Source of the DNA: Eubacteriaceae bacterium
Lineage (GTDB): Bacteria; Bacillota; Clostridia; Lachnospirales; Lachnospiraceae
Length of the DNA stretch: 64,000 nucleotides
NCBI GenBank assembly: GCA_910574915.1
Contig: CAJTCR010000020.1
Span: 22,951-86,950 of the forward strand
Reading direction: 5' to 3'
The notes under the pieces were generated by a model, which was not told the DNA's origin, ran no database searches, and saw nothing but the letters and a program-made list of their open reading frames with translations. This document shows, piece after piece, positions 53,493-62,393 of the stretch. The translations under genes and the position numbers were made by a program. Numbering within the stretch: position 1 is the first letter of the stretch; each line of letters begins with the position of its first letter.

Positions 53493-53834
53493 TTGTCCGC
53501 CAAAACTTCTCATGATAAAATAAAAATGGAGAAAATACGCTCGCTTGGGTTTTTGCAGGCAAAACAACTGTGGAAGTGCAACCACCCGCTGGCAAAGCTG
53601 AATTATGAGAGGTTTCAGCAGATAGATCAGAAACAGGCGCTGACGCCTGCGGTGATGTCTTACCAGGGCTTGCAGTATCAGCATATGGCGCGGGGAGAGA
53701 TGGTGCGGTTTATGGCGGAAAATCAGATTTGCAGCTTGGAACAGATCAGGGAATTTCAGGGGATAGGGTTTGCTTATGCAAAGGAGCTGTCAGATCAGAC
53801 AACAAATGTTTTTGCACAGGAGGATACAAAATGA
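53493..53834 (+). pseudogene. yaaA: yaaA remnant (peroxide-stress protein), internally deleted
   Basis: The 113-codon frame contains two separated parts of YaaA (DUF328). The first is an N-terminal segment (LGFLQAKQLWKCNHPLAKLN, YERFQQIDQKQALTPAVMSY). The second is the C-terminal segment (ARGEMVRFMAENQI, REFQGIGFAYAKEL). The expected start and roughly 120 central residues are missing, although the frame stays open. YaaA normally has about 245 residues and limits free iron under peroxide stress. The frame ends ATGA over the next start, so it may persist because of translational coupling. A working mini-protein cannot be excluded. Confidence 0.7.
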
Positions 53835-54820
53835 AAGAAATATCACAAAAATATGGCAGTTTGCTGATTCAAAACAGAGATGTGATCAGAGAGGTGTTTC
53901 CGTGGGAAAGCGGCCAGATCTGCCTGGCAAGCGCGATTATCTATACGATGAAAGGAAAGCTTGCGAATGAGAAGCTTCTTAGGGAGAGTAAAAAGCTGAT
54001 TACACAGAAGGTTGGGGCATTTTCCAGTTTCAGAGGAAAGGTGAGGGTTCCAACGGCTGCGATGGTGGCTGTCAGTGAAGATTTGGAAGGTACGATGGAT
54101 CATGGCATGCTGGTTTATGAGCTGTTAAAAAAGGAGTTCTGGCAGTCTTCGTATCTGCCGATGGCGGCAATGATGATTGCACAGGTGGCAGAAAAGGAAC
54201 GGTACGAGGAGATGGCGGCGCGGACAAGGCGGCTGTATGAGCGGATGAGAAAAGAACACCCGTTTTTAACATCGTCAGAGGACAGCCCGTTTTGTGCGAT
54301 GCTTGCGTTATCAGACCATTCGGATGACAGGCTGATTGAAGATATGGAAAAATGCTATCGGGTGTTAAAAGAGAAGTTTTTATACGGAAACGCGGTGCAG
54401 TCACTCAGCCATGTGCTTGCACTCTTTGATGAACCGGCGGAAGTGAAGTGTGAAAAAACCATGCATCTATACCAAAGCCTGCGGGAAGCCGGAGGAAAAT
54501 ACGGGACGCAGTATGAGCTGCCTTCACTGGGCGTGCTTGCGATGACAAACGTTCCAGTAAAAGAAATCGTGCAGGAAATGATGGAGATTGATGCATGGCT
54601 CGCAGAGCAGAAAGGGTTTGGCTTCTGGGGCGGTATTACGGCAAAACAGCGGATGATGTATGCAGGAATGCTGGCGCAGAAGGATTATATAGAGGAGCTG
54701 CCGTTGCAGACATCGGCGCTTGGCGGTACGATCGCGATGCTGATTGCGCAGGAGACGGCATTGTGCGCAGTGGTGATTGTGTCGATAATGGCGACGTCAG
54801 CCAATTCTTCGTCGTCATAG
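53831..54820 (+). CDS. DUF4003-family protein
   Basis: The 329-residue protein (start at 53831 behind AGGAGG) matches my recollection of DUF4003: FPWESGQICLASAIIYTMKG, a helix-rich middle (DHGMLVYELLKKEFWQSSYL, MAARTRRLYERMRKEHPFLT), and a C-terminus with QTSALGGTIAMLIAQETALC and a short hydrophobic, serine-rich end. No catalytic motif is visible and the family has no established function. It overlaps the yaaA remnant by four bases and converges on the small gene at 54836, with only 15 bases between stops and no terminator hairpin there. Confidence 0.75.
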   Translation: MKEISQKYGSLLIQNRDVIREVFPWESGQICLASAIIYTMKGKLANEKLLRESKKLITQKVGAFSSFRGKVRVPTAAMVAVSEDLEGTMDHGMLVYELLKKEFWQSSYLPMAAMMIAQVAEKERYEEMAARTRRLYERMRKEHPFLTSSEDSPFCAMLALSDHSDDRLIEDMEKCYRVLKEKFLYGNAVQSLSHVLALFDEPAEVKCEKTMHLYQSLREAGGKYGTQYELPSLGVLAMTNVPVKEIVQEMMEIDAWLAEQKGFGFWGGITAKQRMMYAGMLAQKDYIEELPLQTSALGGTIAMLIAQETALCAVVIVSIMATSANSSSS

Positions 54821-54835
54821 GCAATATAACAACAG

Positions 54836-55231
54836 TTATTCCAGCAGCCGGATTTTGCTCCCTTGTGACAGCTCCCTGTCTGAATGCAGAATCACAAGGT
54901 CGGATTCTGTCAGGGAGCTGTCGTCTGTGTTTAGTGCGGCATATGCGTCATCTTTGGCAAGGATATCGATATACCGCATTGTGCAGACCAGTTCATTGCC
55001 GAGGATACTGTGCTTTTCTTTAACGAGATAGACAAAGGTGTTGTCCCTGGCATCCTTGTGGACGGCATCTAATGTGATGCAGTAGTAGCTGCGTTCACCC
55101 AGTTTCTGCCGCTCGATTGTGCAGGTATCCACGTTTGCGATTTTGGCAGCTTCACAGTAGTGTTCTGCGAATGTCAGCACATACATAACGGCGAAAAAGG
55201 CGGCTAGTGCGGCGGCATATTTTTTGTTCAT
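54836..55231 (-). CDS. Small membrane-anchored protein at the end of the ABC operon
   Basis: The 131-residue protein has one N-terminal membrane helix (MNKKYAAALAAFFAVMYVLTF). A beta-rich extracytoplasmic part follows, with two nearby cysteines (YCEAAKIANVDTCTIE). The phrase GSKIRLLE closes it. The start at 55231 was chosen for GGGAGG ten bases upstream. It follows the MalG-like permease gene by 36 bases on the same strand and is probably cotranscribed. No family was recognised; a role in processing or stabilising the transporter is only suggested by position. Confidence 0.65.
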   Translation of the reverse strand: MNKKYAAALAAFFAVMYVLTFAEHYCEAAKIANVDTCTIERQKLGERSYYCITLDAVHKDARDNTFVYLVKEKHSILGNELVCTMRYIDILAKDDAYAALNTDDSSLTESDLVILHSDRELSQGSKIRLLE

Positions 55232-55267
55232 ATCGTACATACCTCCCGGTTTTCAGATTTTTTTGTC

Positions 55268-56104
55268 TTATTTTTCGATTCCGAGATGCCCAATTCCGGC
55301 TTCTAACTCCTGTCTGCCGCATAAAAATACGAGTACTGGCGGCAGCAGCATCACGATGGCAGCGGCAAAGGAGCTGCCAAAATTGTCCGCGGTCAGCGCC
55401 GGGAAAAAGAGTGACAGCGGAAAGAGGGATGGATCCTTTAAAAAAAACAGCGGCTGTTCGACGGTGTTCCATGTTTCTAACAGCATAAGGACAGTGACTG
55501 CTGCGATGCCGGGCTTTCCTGCGGGAATGCCGATGTGCCAAAGAAGCTGCAAGCTGCCGGCGCCGTCAATGCGGGCGGCTTCGATCCATTCGTCAGGAAG
55601 ATCACAGAAAAACCGAGTCATAATAAAGACCGGAAAGGTTGAAAAGATACAGGGGAGAATAAAAGCCCATTTTGTATGCAAAAGCCCTGTACGGTCGAGC
55701 ATAAAGTAGTTTGACAGCATGGTTACCTGAAAAGGAAGCATCATAAAAACCATATATATGACAAAAATGAGTTTTTTCAGCGGAAAAAACAGCTTTGCAA
55801 ATGCCCATGCCGCAGGAACGGCAGCCGTAAGCAGTCCGGCGGTGATCAGGGCTGTGTATGCGGCAGAATTCCAAAACATTGTGTAAAACGAACGGCAGTA
55901 AAGCAGCAAATCGGCAAATGGAATAAGGCTGGGATTTGCCGGCATCAGCACAAAGGAGGAAAAGCGCTTTCCGCCCAGGACGCCGTTGTAGGTAAGAAAG
56001 GCTTCGTCAGGGTCCATAAAGGAATTGATAAAAATAAGGAACAGCGGCAGGAGAACCAGGAATGCCGGGAAAAGTAAAACGATCTTGCGCAGCGTCTTAT
56101 CCAT
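55268..56104 (-). CDS. Carbohydrate ABC transporter permease (MalG-like)
   Basis: The 278-residue protein has six membrane helices and the EAA loop EWIEAARIDGAGSLQLLWHIGIP that contacts the ATPase, typical of CUT1 sugar importers. It overlaps the upstream permease gene by eight bases and starts behind CGGAGGG. No ATPase gene is present in the cluster; clostridial CUT1 systems commonly share an MsmX/UgpC-type ATPase encoded elsewhere. Confidence 0.92.
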   Translation of the reverse strand: MDKTLRKIVLLFPAFLVLLPLFLIFINSFMDPDEAFLTYNGVLGGKRFSSFVLMPANPSLIPFADLLLYCRSFYTMFWNSAAYTALITAGLLTAAVPAAWAFAKLFFPLKKLIFVIYMVFMMLPFQVTMLSNYFMLDRTGLLHTKWAFILPCIFSTFPVFIMTRFFCDLPDEWIEAARIDGAGSLQLLWHIGIPAGKPGIAAVTVLMLLETWNTVEQPLFFLKDPSLFPLSLFFPALTADNFGSSFAAAIVMLLPPVLVFLCGRQELEAGIGHLGIEK

Positions 56105-56966
56105 AATAGTCCCTCCGTTTTTGCATGGAAAAGCAGATTTGCAGGCAAAGTACCAGCCAGCCCGCTGCCAAAAGGATCACGAGCGCAGCCGCAGTGACTT
56201 TGCCAAACTGCATATTGGTAAACCAGTTATTTAACAGGTGCTGGATCATATAAAGGCTTTTGTTTGGATAATCGCCCAGGATCAGGTAAATATCCCGGAA
56301 TACTTTAAAGGAGTTTAGGACAGCCAGCACAGAGACGGTAAAGCCCAAAGGCTTTAGCAGCGGCAGGGTAATATAAAAAAACTGCTTTTTTTGCCCTGCG
56401 CCGTCTAATGCGGCTGCTTCATAGAGCCGTTTATCAATACCAGAAAGTCCGGCAAGCCATAAAATAATCGTGTATCCAAGATTTCTCCACAGGTATGTTG
56501 CGATTACAAGAAGCATTGAGGCTTCTGAATGCAGCCAGTCGGTTTTTGCAATGCCTAAATGATCCAAAAGTGCGTTTAAAAGCCCGTATTTATCAAAAAA
56601 GACGTTCCATATGCCTGTGAGCGCTGCCACTGGGATTGCAAGCGGCAGCAGATAGCATAGCGGGCAGGCGGGCGGCGCAGCCTGCCTGTCGTTTGTGAAA
56701 GTCAGCAGCACAGCGAAAAATAAAGACAGAGCCAGTAAAAGCGGGGTGCTGCACAAGATAAAAAAGAGCGTATTTTTTCCGGCGAGCAGAAAGCTGCGGC
56801 TTTGGAACAGCCTGGCATAATTTTCTATACCGACAAACTGACGGCACATATCATCACAAAAGCTTCTTTTTATCACGTCTGCAAACGGAGCCATGTAAAA
56901 AAACAGAACACCCGAAAGGCTTGGCAGCAGAAAGAGCATATTGGTAAGTGCTTTTCTATTCTTCAT
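56097..56966 (-). CDS. Carbohydrate ABC transporter permease (MalF/UgpA-like)
   Basis: The 289-residue protein has six predicted membrane helices, starting LFLLPSLSGVLFFYMAPFA. Its EAA loop is LYEAAALDGAGQKKQFFYIT. It overlaps the end of the solute-binding protein gene by 11 bases and the next permease by eight, so the three are translationally linked. It pairs with the MalG-like permease to form the membrane channel. Confidence 0.92.
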   Translation of the reverse strand: MKNRKALTNMLFLLPSLSGVLFFYMAPFADVIKRSFCDDMCRQFVGIENYARLFQSRSFLLAGKNTLFFILCSTPLLLALSLFFAVLLTFTNDRQAAPPACPLCYLLPLAIPVAALTGIWNVFFDKYGLLNALLDHLGIAKTDWLHSEASMLLVIATYLWRNLGYTIILWLAGLSGIDKRLYEAAALDGAGQKKQFFYITLPLLKPLGFTVSVLAVLNSFKVFRDIYLILGDYPNKSLYMIQHLLNNWFTNMQFGKVTAAALVILLAAGWLVLCLQICFSMQKRRDYYG

Positions 56967-59190
56967 AATACAGCTCCAGTTGGTTGATAATCTGTTCCGC
57001 CGCGTCCTGTGCGGATGTTTCGCCCAAGATCACGCGAACGGCTTCTGTCTTTAGAAGATCCTGTGTATACCGGTCGATAAAAACGGGAGTGTCAGCGTCT
57101 TTTACATGCTGTAAAAACTTCTGGATCGCGGTTTCGGACGGCCATTGTGTATTCCATGATTTTCCGTCCCAGCTTCCGGCGCCGATCATTACCTGGCTGT
57201 GACGGCTGTTCCATGTGTCCAGCGCTTTTGTGTGGACTGGAAAACCGTTGGAGAGATCCGCTTCCTGCTGCTTTTGGCTCAAAGCTTTTCGAATAAATTT
57301 CACTGCAAGTTCTTTATTTTGGCTTTGCGCATTGATGGCAAGCATTCCCTGCGGGAAAAAACTGTTTCCTGCTGCATGATAGCCAATACCTTTGGAAGAT
57401 AGCTGGTCAATAGAATCCAGCATAAAGCAAAACTGGTTCAGCCCAAATGCATAGGAAAAAGTAAAGTCCGCTTCTGCCCAGGCAATGTCCATAACGGGAT
57501 CCCGGTTGCTGTCTGCTGCCTCAAAGGAAAACACATTTTTCGAAGTGCCTGTAAGGCGCCAGTTGTCCGCTGCTTTTTTGCACAGATCTAAAAATGTGGC
57601 AATCTCTGGCTTTGTTACACCGGATTTGTTTAAGGAAAATCCTTCCTGGAAAAAATGAAAACAGATATCAAATATATTTTCCGCGGTCAGTTCGACTGGC
57701 TGCTGTCCGCTGCTTTTTTGCAAAAAATCATGCAGCGAATCAGATAGTATTTCCTGATTGCCGATGGTAAGCGGGAGGACGCTTCTTAAAGGGACAGCAT
57801 AGCTGTTCTCTTCTAAAAGTGTCTGTACGCCGGGCAGCAGCTTTGGTTTTATGTCTGCAAGGTCTTTGCTGAGGTCATACAAAAGCTCACGCTCTACATA
57901 GGTGTCTATGTGCAGGCCGTCTAAAAGTATCAGGTCTGCGGCGTTTCCGGCAAAAAGATCTGTGTTAAACTTGCGGATGATATCGTCGGTAGTCTGCACG
58001 CCGCTTTCATGAGTTGCGATTTCATAGACGACCCTTACCGTCGGATGGTCTTTGCGGAATTGGGTGAGGGCACTTTTAATGGAAGCGTTTTCCTCTAATC
58101 CCCAGATCGTCAGCGTAGTATCGATGTGCGGAATATCGGTGCTGTAAGTATAATATTTCAGCGAAAGCCCTTCCTTGTTTTTGCCGTCGGAAAGCGATTG
58201 GGCGGATTGAAACGTAATGTAAATACGATCGTCAACATGGCGGATATCTTTCCAGTTGTAATTGGGATCGGCAAGCGTATTTAAGCTGCTGTCTACGAGT
58301 AACTGCCAGGTGCCGTTCGAAAGCTCGTAAATACCGTTGTCATTGCAGGCATACATTTCTTTTGCGGATACCATTTCATAGACTGCCTGATTGGTCAGAA
58401 GACATTTGAATTCTGTCGTTTTTTCAAGGCTTTGAAGGTCATAGATCTGGTTTTCTTTGCTTCCGATGCTTTCATAAACCAGTTGGTTTTCGTGGATTTC
58501 CAGGCTGTTATAGGAAGAGATGCCAAACTCATCCAGAATCTTTCCGCCGTCTGATAAGTCGTACATTCGGCACATATCTTCATATTTTATAATTGCGCAT
58601 AAAATACCGCTTTTGGATACGCGCACCTTTACAGGAATTACATAGTTTTTGCTGCCGGGAGGTTCCTTCCACTGCGCAGGAGTCATATCCTCAAAGGTCT
58701 TAAGGTCGTCGGTTGCTTCTAGGTGGTAAGATTCATCGGACAGGGCGTAAAAGGCATAATAACGTCCGTCTTCCCCGCGCAGCAGCTCCAGGCGGTTAAG
58801 TCCCGCAGATTCTGTAAGCTGGCTGGGAAATTGCAGCTTTTGTTTATCCCACTTGTCGTTTTTCAGCGTATATTGATAGACCGTGTTTTTTTCGTCATGG
58901 GAAAAAAGCTCGACGCCCTGTTTTCCGTTTAATAAAACTGAGACGACCGTTTCCTCTTTGCCGATGGACTCTGGAAAAGGAACGTCGTGTTCTAAGAGCA
59001 TGGCTTCGTCTTCCTTGGCGGACGGCTGCTTTACATTGTCAGCGGCATCGTGGCCGGATGCCGTCTGACTGGCTCGATCCTCTGGACTGCCTGTATCGTT
59101 TGGGACAGGTTTGGAAGATTTGCCTGCGCAGCCTGTCAGAAGAAAAGAAAGGGTAAGCATTGCGGCTGCTGTTTTTTTTGTTTTTATCAT
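56956..59190 (-). CDS. Solute-binding lipoprotein with N-terminal propeller-like domain
   Basis: The 744-residue lipoprotein has a signal ending LLTG before C21, then a polar linker to about 70. Residues about 75-350 form a beta-rich region with repeated short strands (VYQYTLKNDKWDKQ, YYAFYALSDES, GIYELSNGTWQLLV, RIYITFQSAQS) that reads like a beta-propeller. From about 359 a family 1 extracellular solute-binding domain begins (TLTIWGLEENASIKSALTQF, then KDHPTVRVVYEIA). Binding of an oligosaccharide is inferred from the permeases. The fusion makes the protein almost twice the usual size. AAGGAGG precedes the ATG. A tandem 18-bp repeat lies upstream. Confidence 0.85.
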   Translation of the reverse strand: MIKTKKTAAAMLTLSFLLTGCAGKSSKPVPNDTGSPEDRASQTASGHDAADNVKQPSAKEDEAMLLEHDVPFPESIGKEETVVSVLLNGKQGVELFSHDEKNTVYQYTLKNDKWDKQKLQFPSQLTESAGLNRLELLRGEDGRYYAFYALSDESYHLEATDDLKTFEDMTPAQWKEPPGSKNYVIPVKVRVSKSGILCAIIKYEDMCRMYDLSDGGKILDEFGISSYNSLEIHENQLVYESIGSKENQIYDLQSLEKTTEFKCLLTNQAVYEMVSAKEMYACNDNGIYELSNGTWQLLVDSSLNTLADPNYNWKDIRHVDDRIYITFQSAQSLSDGKNKEGLSLKYYTYSTDIPHIDTTLTIWGLEENASIKSALTQFRKDHPTVRVVYEIATHESGVQTTDDIIRKFNTDLFAGNAADLILLDGLHIDTYVERELLYDLSKDLADIKPKLLPGVQTLLEENSYAVPLRSVLPLTIGNQEILSDSLHDFLQKSSGQQPVELTAENIFDICFHFFQEGFSLNKSGVTKPEIATFLDLCKKAADNWRLTGTSKNVFSFEAADSNRDPVMDIAWAEADFTFSYAFGLNQFCFMLDSIDQLSSKGIGYHAAGNSFFPQGMLAINAQSQNKELAVKFIRKALSQKQQEADLSNGFPVHTKALDTWNSRHSQVMIGAGSWDGKSWNTQWPSETAIQKFLQHVKDADTPVFIDRYTQDLLKTEAVRVILGETSAQDAAEQIINQLELYYEE

Positions 59191-59240
59191 AAAAAACCTC
59201 CTTGCTGTTGTGGTTATCGCTTCTATATGGATATTAGCAA

Positions 59241-59280
59241 GGAGATGTCTCGAAGTTGTCTAGGGGATGTGTCAAAGTTG
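59241..59280. promoter_or_regulatory. Tandem 18-bp direct repeat, candidate response-regulator site
   Basis: GGAGATGTCTCGAAGTTG (59241-59258) and GGGGATGTGTCAAAGTTG (59263-59280) match at 14 of 18 positions, with a 22-bp period, two helical turns. Tandem direct half-sites are the usual target of OmpR-type regulators, and one is encoded just upstream at 61595. The site is 50-90 bases before the solute-binding protein gene. Confidence 0.55.
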
Positions 59281-59301
59281 TAAAATGTGGATATAGCCAG
59301 C

Positions 59302-60138
59302 TTATAATCTGCTGTTTAGTGTCAGAACGGCGATGGTATAATCTTGATGATCATTTTCAAACATAGTCCATTGTACATTTGCAACAATCTTATCTTCCGG
59401 TGAGCTGACCAGTATGCGGTACGACTCATCCTGTAAATTTTGTGAGAATTCGCAGCCGCCGCCTGCAAGAAACGGAAATGCTGCTTTGAGCAGTGCTTCC
59501 TCTTCTGATGAAAGCTGTTCAGGAAGCTTGTCGTTTTCTGCAAGGATTTCTGCCTGCCAGACCTGCCCGGTAGCGGCATGGATGTACAGGGTGATTTGTA
59601 CCTCTTTTATCGTATAAGAGATGATCCAGCGGCTGAGCAGGTAGTCTGGGATAGCCGGCTTTTCTTCTAATGTATACAAAATAGCGCTTACATCTCGAAA
59701 GGAATTTTTGGAAAAGCTGCGGGGAAGGAACCCTTGCTTTGCCATGTTATGAATCCAGCCGATGCCTGCGGTGATTGCCTGTTCCATATTCATTTCGCCT
59801 TTTTTCGGGTCGTGGGAAATTAAAGACGCACCGGATCTCCAACTGCGTAAGATCTGCGCGGTCAGGTCTTCTGAGATCAATGCGCCCTCAAAGGCACCGG
59901 AATCTTGCATTAGATCTGCTTCCTTGGACGTATCGGAGGACGTATCTGTTTGCCTGCGCAGAGAAAATCCAGATTCGGCGACTTGCAGCTTCCCAGATCT
60001 TAAAAGAAGCTGTGCTTCTTTATAGTTCAAAAAATGTTTTGTAAAAAACCATCCACCGATTGTGACAGTCAGCGAAAGTAAAATAAGCAGCAGCGTAAGA
60101 AGGTGCGTATGGGTTGTTTTTTTAAAAATCAGTTTCAT
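59302..60138 (-). CDS. Membrane-anchored extracytoplasmic protein of the two-component operon
   Basis: The 278-residue protein has an N-terminal membrane helix (about 13-35, LLTLLLILLSLTVTIGGWFF). The outer domain contains two similar short segments about 100 residues apart and ends with beta strands (VQITLYIHAATGQVWQAEIL) that recall PepSY-like folds. No enzyme motif was seen. Its start overlaps the kinase stop (ATGA), so it is translated with the sensor and may modulate it, as YycH-like proteins do for WalK. That role is inference from position. Confidence 0.7.
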   Translation of the reverse strand: MKLIFKKTTHTHLLTLLLILLSLTVTIGGWFFTKHFLNYKEAQLLLRSGKLQVAESGFSLRRQTDTSSDTSKEADLMQDSGAFEGALISEDLTAQILRSWRSGASLISHDPKKGEMNMEQAITAGIGWIHNMAKQGFLPRSFSKNSFRDVSAILYTLEEKPAIPDYLLSRWIISYTIKEVQITLYIHAATGQVWQAEILAENDKLPEQLSSEEEALLKAAFPFLAGGGCEFSQNLQDESYRILVSSPEDKIVANVQWTMFENDHQDYTIAVLTLNSRL

Positions 60139-61598
60139 AAATCGGTATCCTGTACAGAAGGTGTGAGAACAATAGTGACTGTGGTGCCGGAGCTGCCGTC
60201 ACTCGTAAAATCTAAACGGCTGCCGTGTATTTCCGCGATTTTCTGCGCTAAAGACAGGCCAAGCCCCGCGCCGTGCAGCTTTCTGGAACGGGATTTGTCC
60301 ACCATGTAAAATGCCTCGGTAATTCGCTGGATTTCTTCTGGAGGAATGCCGCAGCCGTCGTCTGTAATTTGTATTGTATAAAGCTGCACAGGCTGTGTGC
60401 GGCTGTGTGTTTCACCTGGATGCTGTCTTAAAGTGCCGTCTGACAAAAAGCCGTTTACCTGAATGTGTGAAGCGCCTGCTTTTGCCGCATTGTCTATCAG
60501 GTTTAAAAACAGGGTCTTAAACAGGTCATAGTCGGCTTTGATATATGCCTGCTGCGCGGTGTATAAAAAGGCAATTCCTTTTTCGTGCATCAGGTATTCC
60601 ACATCGGCGGCAAGCTCAGCAAGCAGCAGCGCGGCATCTATATCTTCCAGCACAAAATTCCTGTGATTTAATACGGTTAGATCCATCAGCTTTAAAGACA
60701 GTGCTTCCAGCCGCATTCCTTCATTCCAGATATGCCAGGCGGCTTGCTTTTGCGCGTCCCTTGAAAGCTCTTTTTTGTAGATGCGGTCAGCATAGCCAAT
60801 CACAGAAGTAAGCGGTGTTTTCAGCTCGTGGGCAAAATTGGCGGCGAAATCTTCTTTTTCCTGGGCGCTTTGTGATAGCTCGTTTATTTTTTCTTCGATG
60901 GCACATGCCATCTGGTTAAAGTTTCTGGCAAGCTGCCCGACTTCGTCGCTGCCGGATTCTGCCACGCGTTCCGCATAATTTCCATCGGCAATTTTTTGCG
61001 TGGCAGCGGTCAAAAGCTTGACGGGCCTTGTAAGCAGAGCGGATAAGAAAAAAATTAAGACGACGCCGGCACTTAGAGCGGCTGCGTAAATCGTGCCGAA
61101 TTTTTGAATGATGCGTTCCTGCTGCTGCAAGATCTTTTGCACATCGACCCCAGTAATTAAATAGACCCCGGTGTTGTTTTGCTTTATGCTGCCGCAGATC
61201 AGCAGATACATCCTGCCTTGCATCTCCTGAAACTGGTAGCTGCTGCTTTCCGGCTGCGACTGTGCAAGCAGTGAGGAAAAATCGGCAGTTTTGTCGGGAA
61301 ATCCAGAAAACAGCATGGAGCCGTCCAGCGTATACAAGGCGACGGTGCCGTTCATGTCAGATACAAGAAATTCCACGCTTGTATGCCCGTCTGCCGCGGC
61401 TTTGATCCAGTCGTCTTCTCTTGTAATAAGCGATGCCTGTATGACAAATTTATTATACTGATATCGCTGCGCGGTACTTTCGATTTCTTTTTCGATCGCG
61501 GTATCATAAAAATAGGAGATCAGTATTGCGCCGCAGCCTAAAAAAGCCGCGCTGAAAAAGATGGTAATGCTGAAAAACATTTTAATGCCAAGCTTCAT
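60135..61598 (-). CDS. Sensor histidine kinase
   Basis: The 487-residue kinase has membrane helices at about 8-30 and 170-190 enclosing an extracytoplasmic sensor domain of about 140 residues. HAMP follows (LTRPVKLLTAATQKI), then HisKA with FAHELKTPLTSVIGYADRI (H257), and HATPase with the N box LFLNLIDNAAKAG, DDGCGIPPEEI and GAGLGLSLA. The start at 61598 follows GGCAGGAA and overlaps the response-regulator stop (ATGA). A longer frame up to 61754 lies wholly within the regulator gene. It should phosphorylate the adjacent OmpR-type regulator. Confidence 0.93.
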   Translation of the reverse strand: MKLGIKMFFSITIFFSAAFLGCGAILISYFYDTAIEKEIESTAQRYQYNKFVIQASLITREDDWIKAAADGHTSVEFLVSDMNGTVALYTLDGSMLFSGFPDKTADFSSLLAQSQPESSSYQFQEMQGRMYLLICGSIKQNNTGVYLITGVDVQKILQQQERIIQKFGTIYAAALSAGVVLIFFLSALLTRPVKLLTAATQKIADGNYAERVAESGSDEVGQLARNFNQMACAIEEKINELSQSAQEKEDFAANFAHELKTPLTSVIGYADRIYKKELSRDAQKQAAWHIWNEGMRLEALSLKLMDLTVLNHRNFVLEDIDAALLLAELAADVEYLMHEKGIAFLYTAQQAYIKADYDLFKTLFLNLIDNAAKAGASHIQVNGFLSDGTLRQHPGETHSRTQPVQLYTIQITDDGCGIPPEEIQRITEAFYMVDKSRSRKLHGAGLGLSLAQKIAEIHGSRLDFTSDGSSGTTVTIVLTPSVQDTDL

Positions 61599-62293
61599 AG
61601 ATCGGTTCCTGCCTTTTTTGATGTTGCGCATTCTTCCAGACGGTAACCGATACGAAATACCGTTTTGATATACGATTCCCAGCCCAGTTTTTTCCGCAGG
61701 CGCTGGATATGGGTATCCAGTGTGCGGGTGTCTCCGAAAAACGGCTCGTTCCATACTTTTTCGTATAGTTTATCACGGTACTGAGCGATATTTTTATTGC
61801 GGATCAGCTCTGTGAGCAAATCAAATTCTTTCGTTGTCAGATCGATTGCCGTTTCGATGCCTGCTCTGGTTTGCAATACTTTCCGGGAGTTTAAGTCAAC
61901 GGTGACATCGGCAAACGAAAGCACAGAAGTATTTTTTCCATAGCGGCGCAGCACGGCTTCTATACGGGCAAGTACTTCTCCGGTCTGGAATGGCTTTACG
62001 ATATAATCGTCAGCGCCGTGCTTTAAGCCATAGATACGGTCTTTGACCGATCCCTTTGCGGTCAGGAAAATAACCGGAATATTCATAGGACGAATATATT
62101 CTAACAGCTCGAAGCCGTCGATTTCCGGCAGCATAATATCCAAAAGCACCAGGTCAAACCAAGTATTTTGTTCCAGCAGATCAGCAGCCTGCCTGCCGTC
62201 CAGGGCACACATGCAGTCGTAGCCTTCGTCGCTTAAGTCCTGATAAAGTAAATTGGAAATCGCCTCATCATCTTCTACAATTAAAATATGCAT
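61595..62293 (-). CDS. OmpR-family response regulator
   Basis: The 232-residue regulator has a receiver domain with acidic pocket ILIVEDDEA, phosphoacceptor D52 in LVLLDIMLP, and the KPF lysine in DDYIVKPFQTGE. A winged-helix domain follows (LTTKEFDLLTELIRNKN, RTLDTHIQRLRKKLG, FRIGYRLEE). The start at 62293 follows GGGAGGAAACC. It is the first gene of the operon with the kinase and the membrane accessory protein. The transporter genes that follow on the same strand, with a tandem direct repeat in front, are the likely target. Confidence 0.94.
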   Translation of the reverse strand: MHILIVEDDEAISNLLYQDLSDEGYDCMCALDGRQAADLLEQNTWFDLVLLDIMLPEIDGFELLEYIRPMNIPVIFLTAKGSVKDRIYGLKHGADDYIVKPFQTGEVLARIEAVLRRYGKNTSVLSFADVTVDLNSRKVLQTRAGIETAIDLTTKEFDLLTELIRNKNIAQYRDKLYEKVWNEPFFGDTRTLDTHIQRLRKKLGWESYIKTVFRIGYRLEECATSKKAGTDL

Positions 62294-62352
62294 GGTTTCC
62301 TCCCTGGTTTTTATGCGGCAGCCGCGGATCATGATAATCATACAGTTTACTT

Positions 62353-62361
62353 AGTATATCA
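62353..62361 (-). promoter_or_regulatory. Extended -10 promoter of the two-component operon
   Basis: The complement reads TGATATACT, an extended -10, with TTGCAA 19 bases upstream. The leader to the regulator start is about 55 bases. Confidence 0.55.
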
Positions 62362-62393
62362 GACAGATGTGTCATAATTGCAAACTTTTTTCG

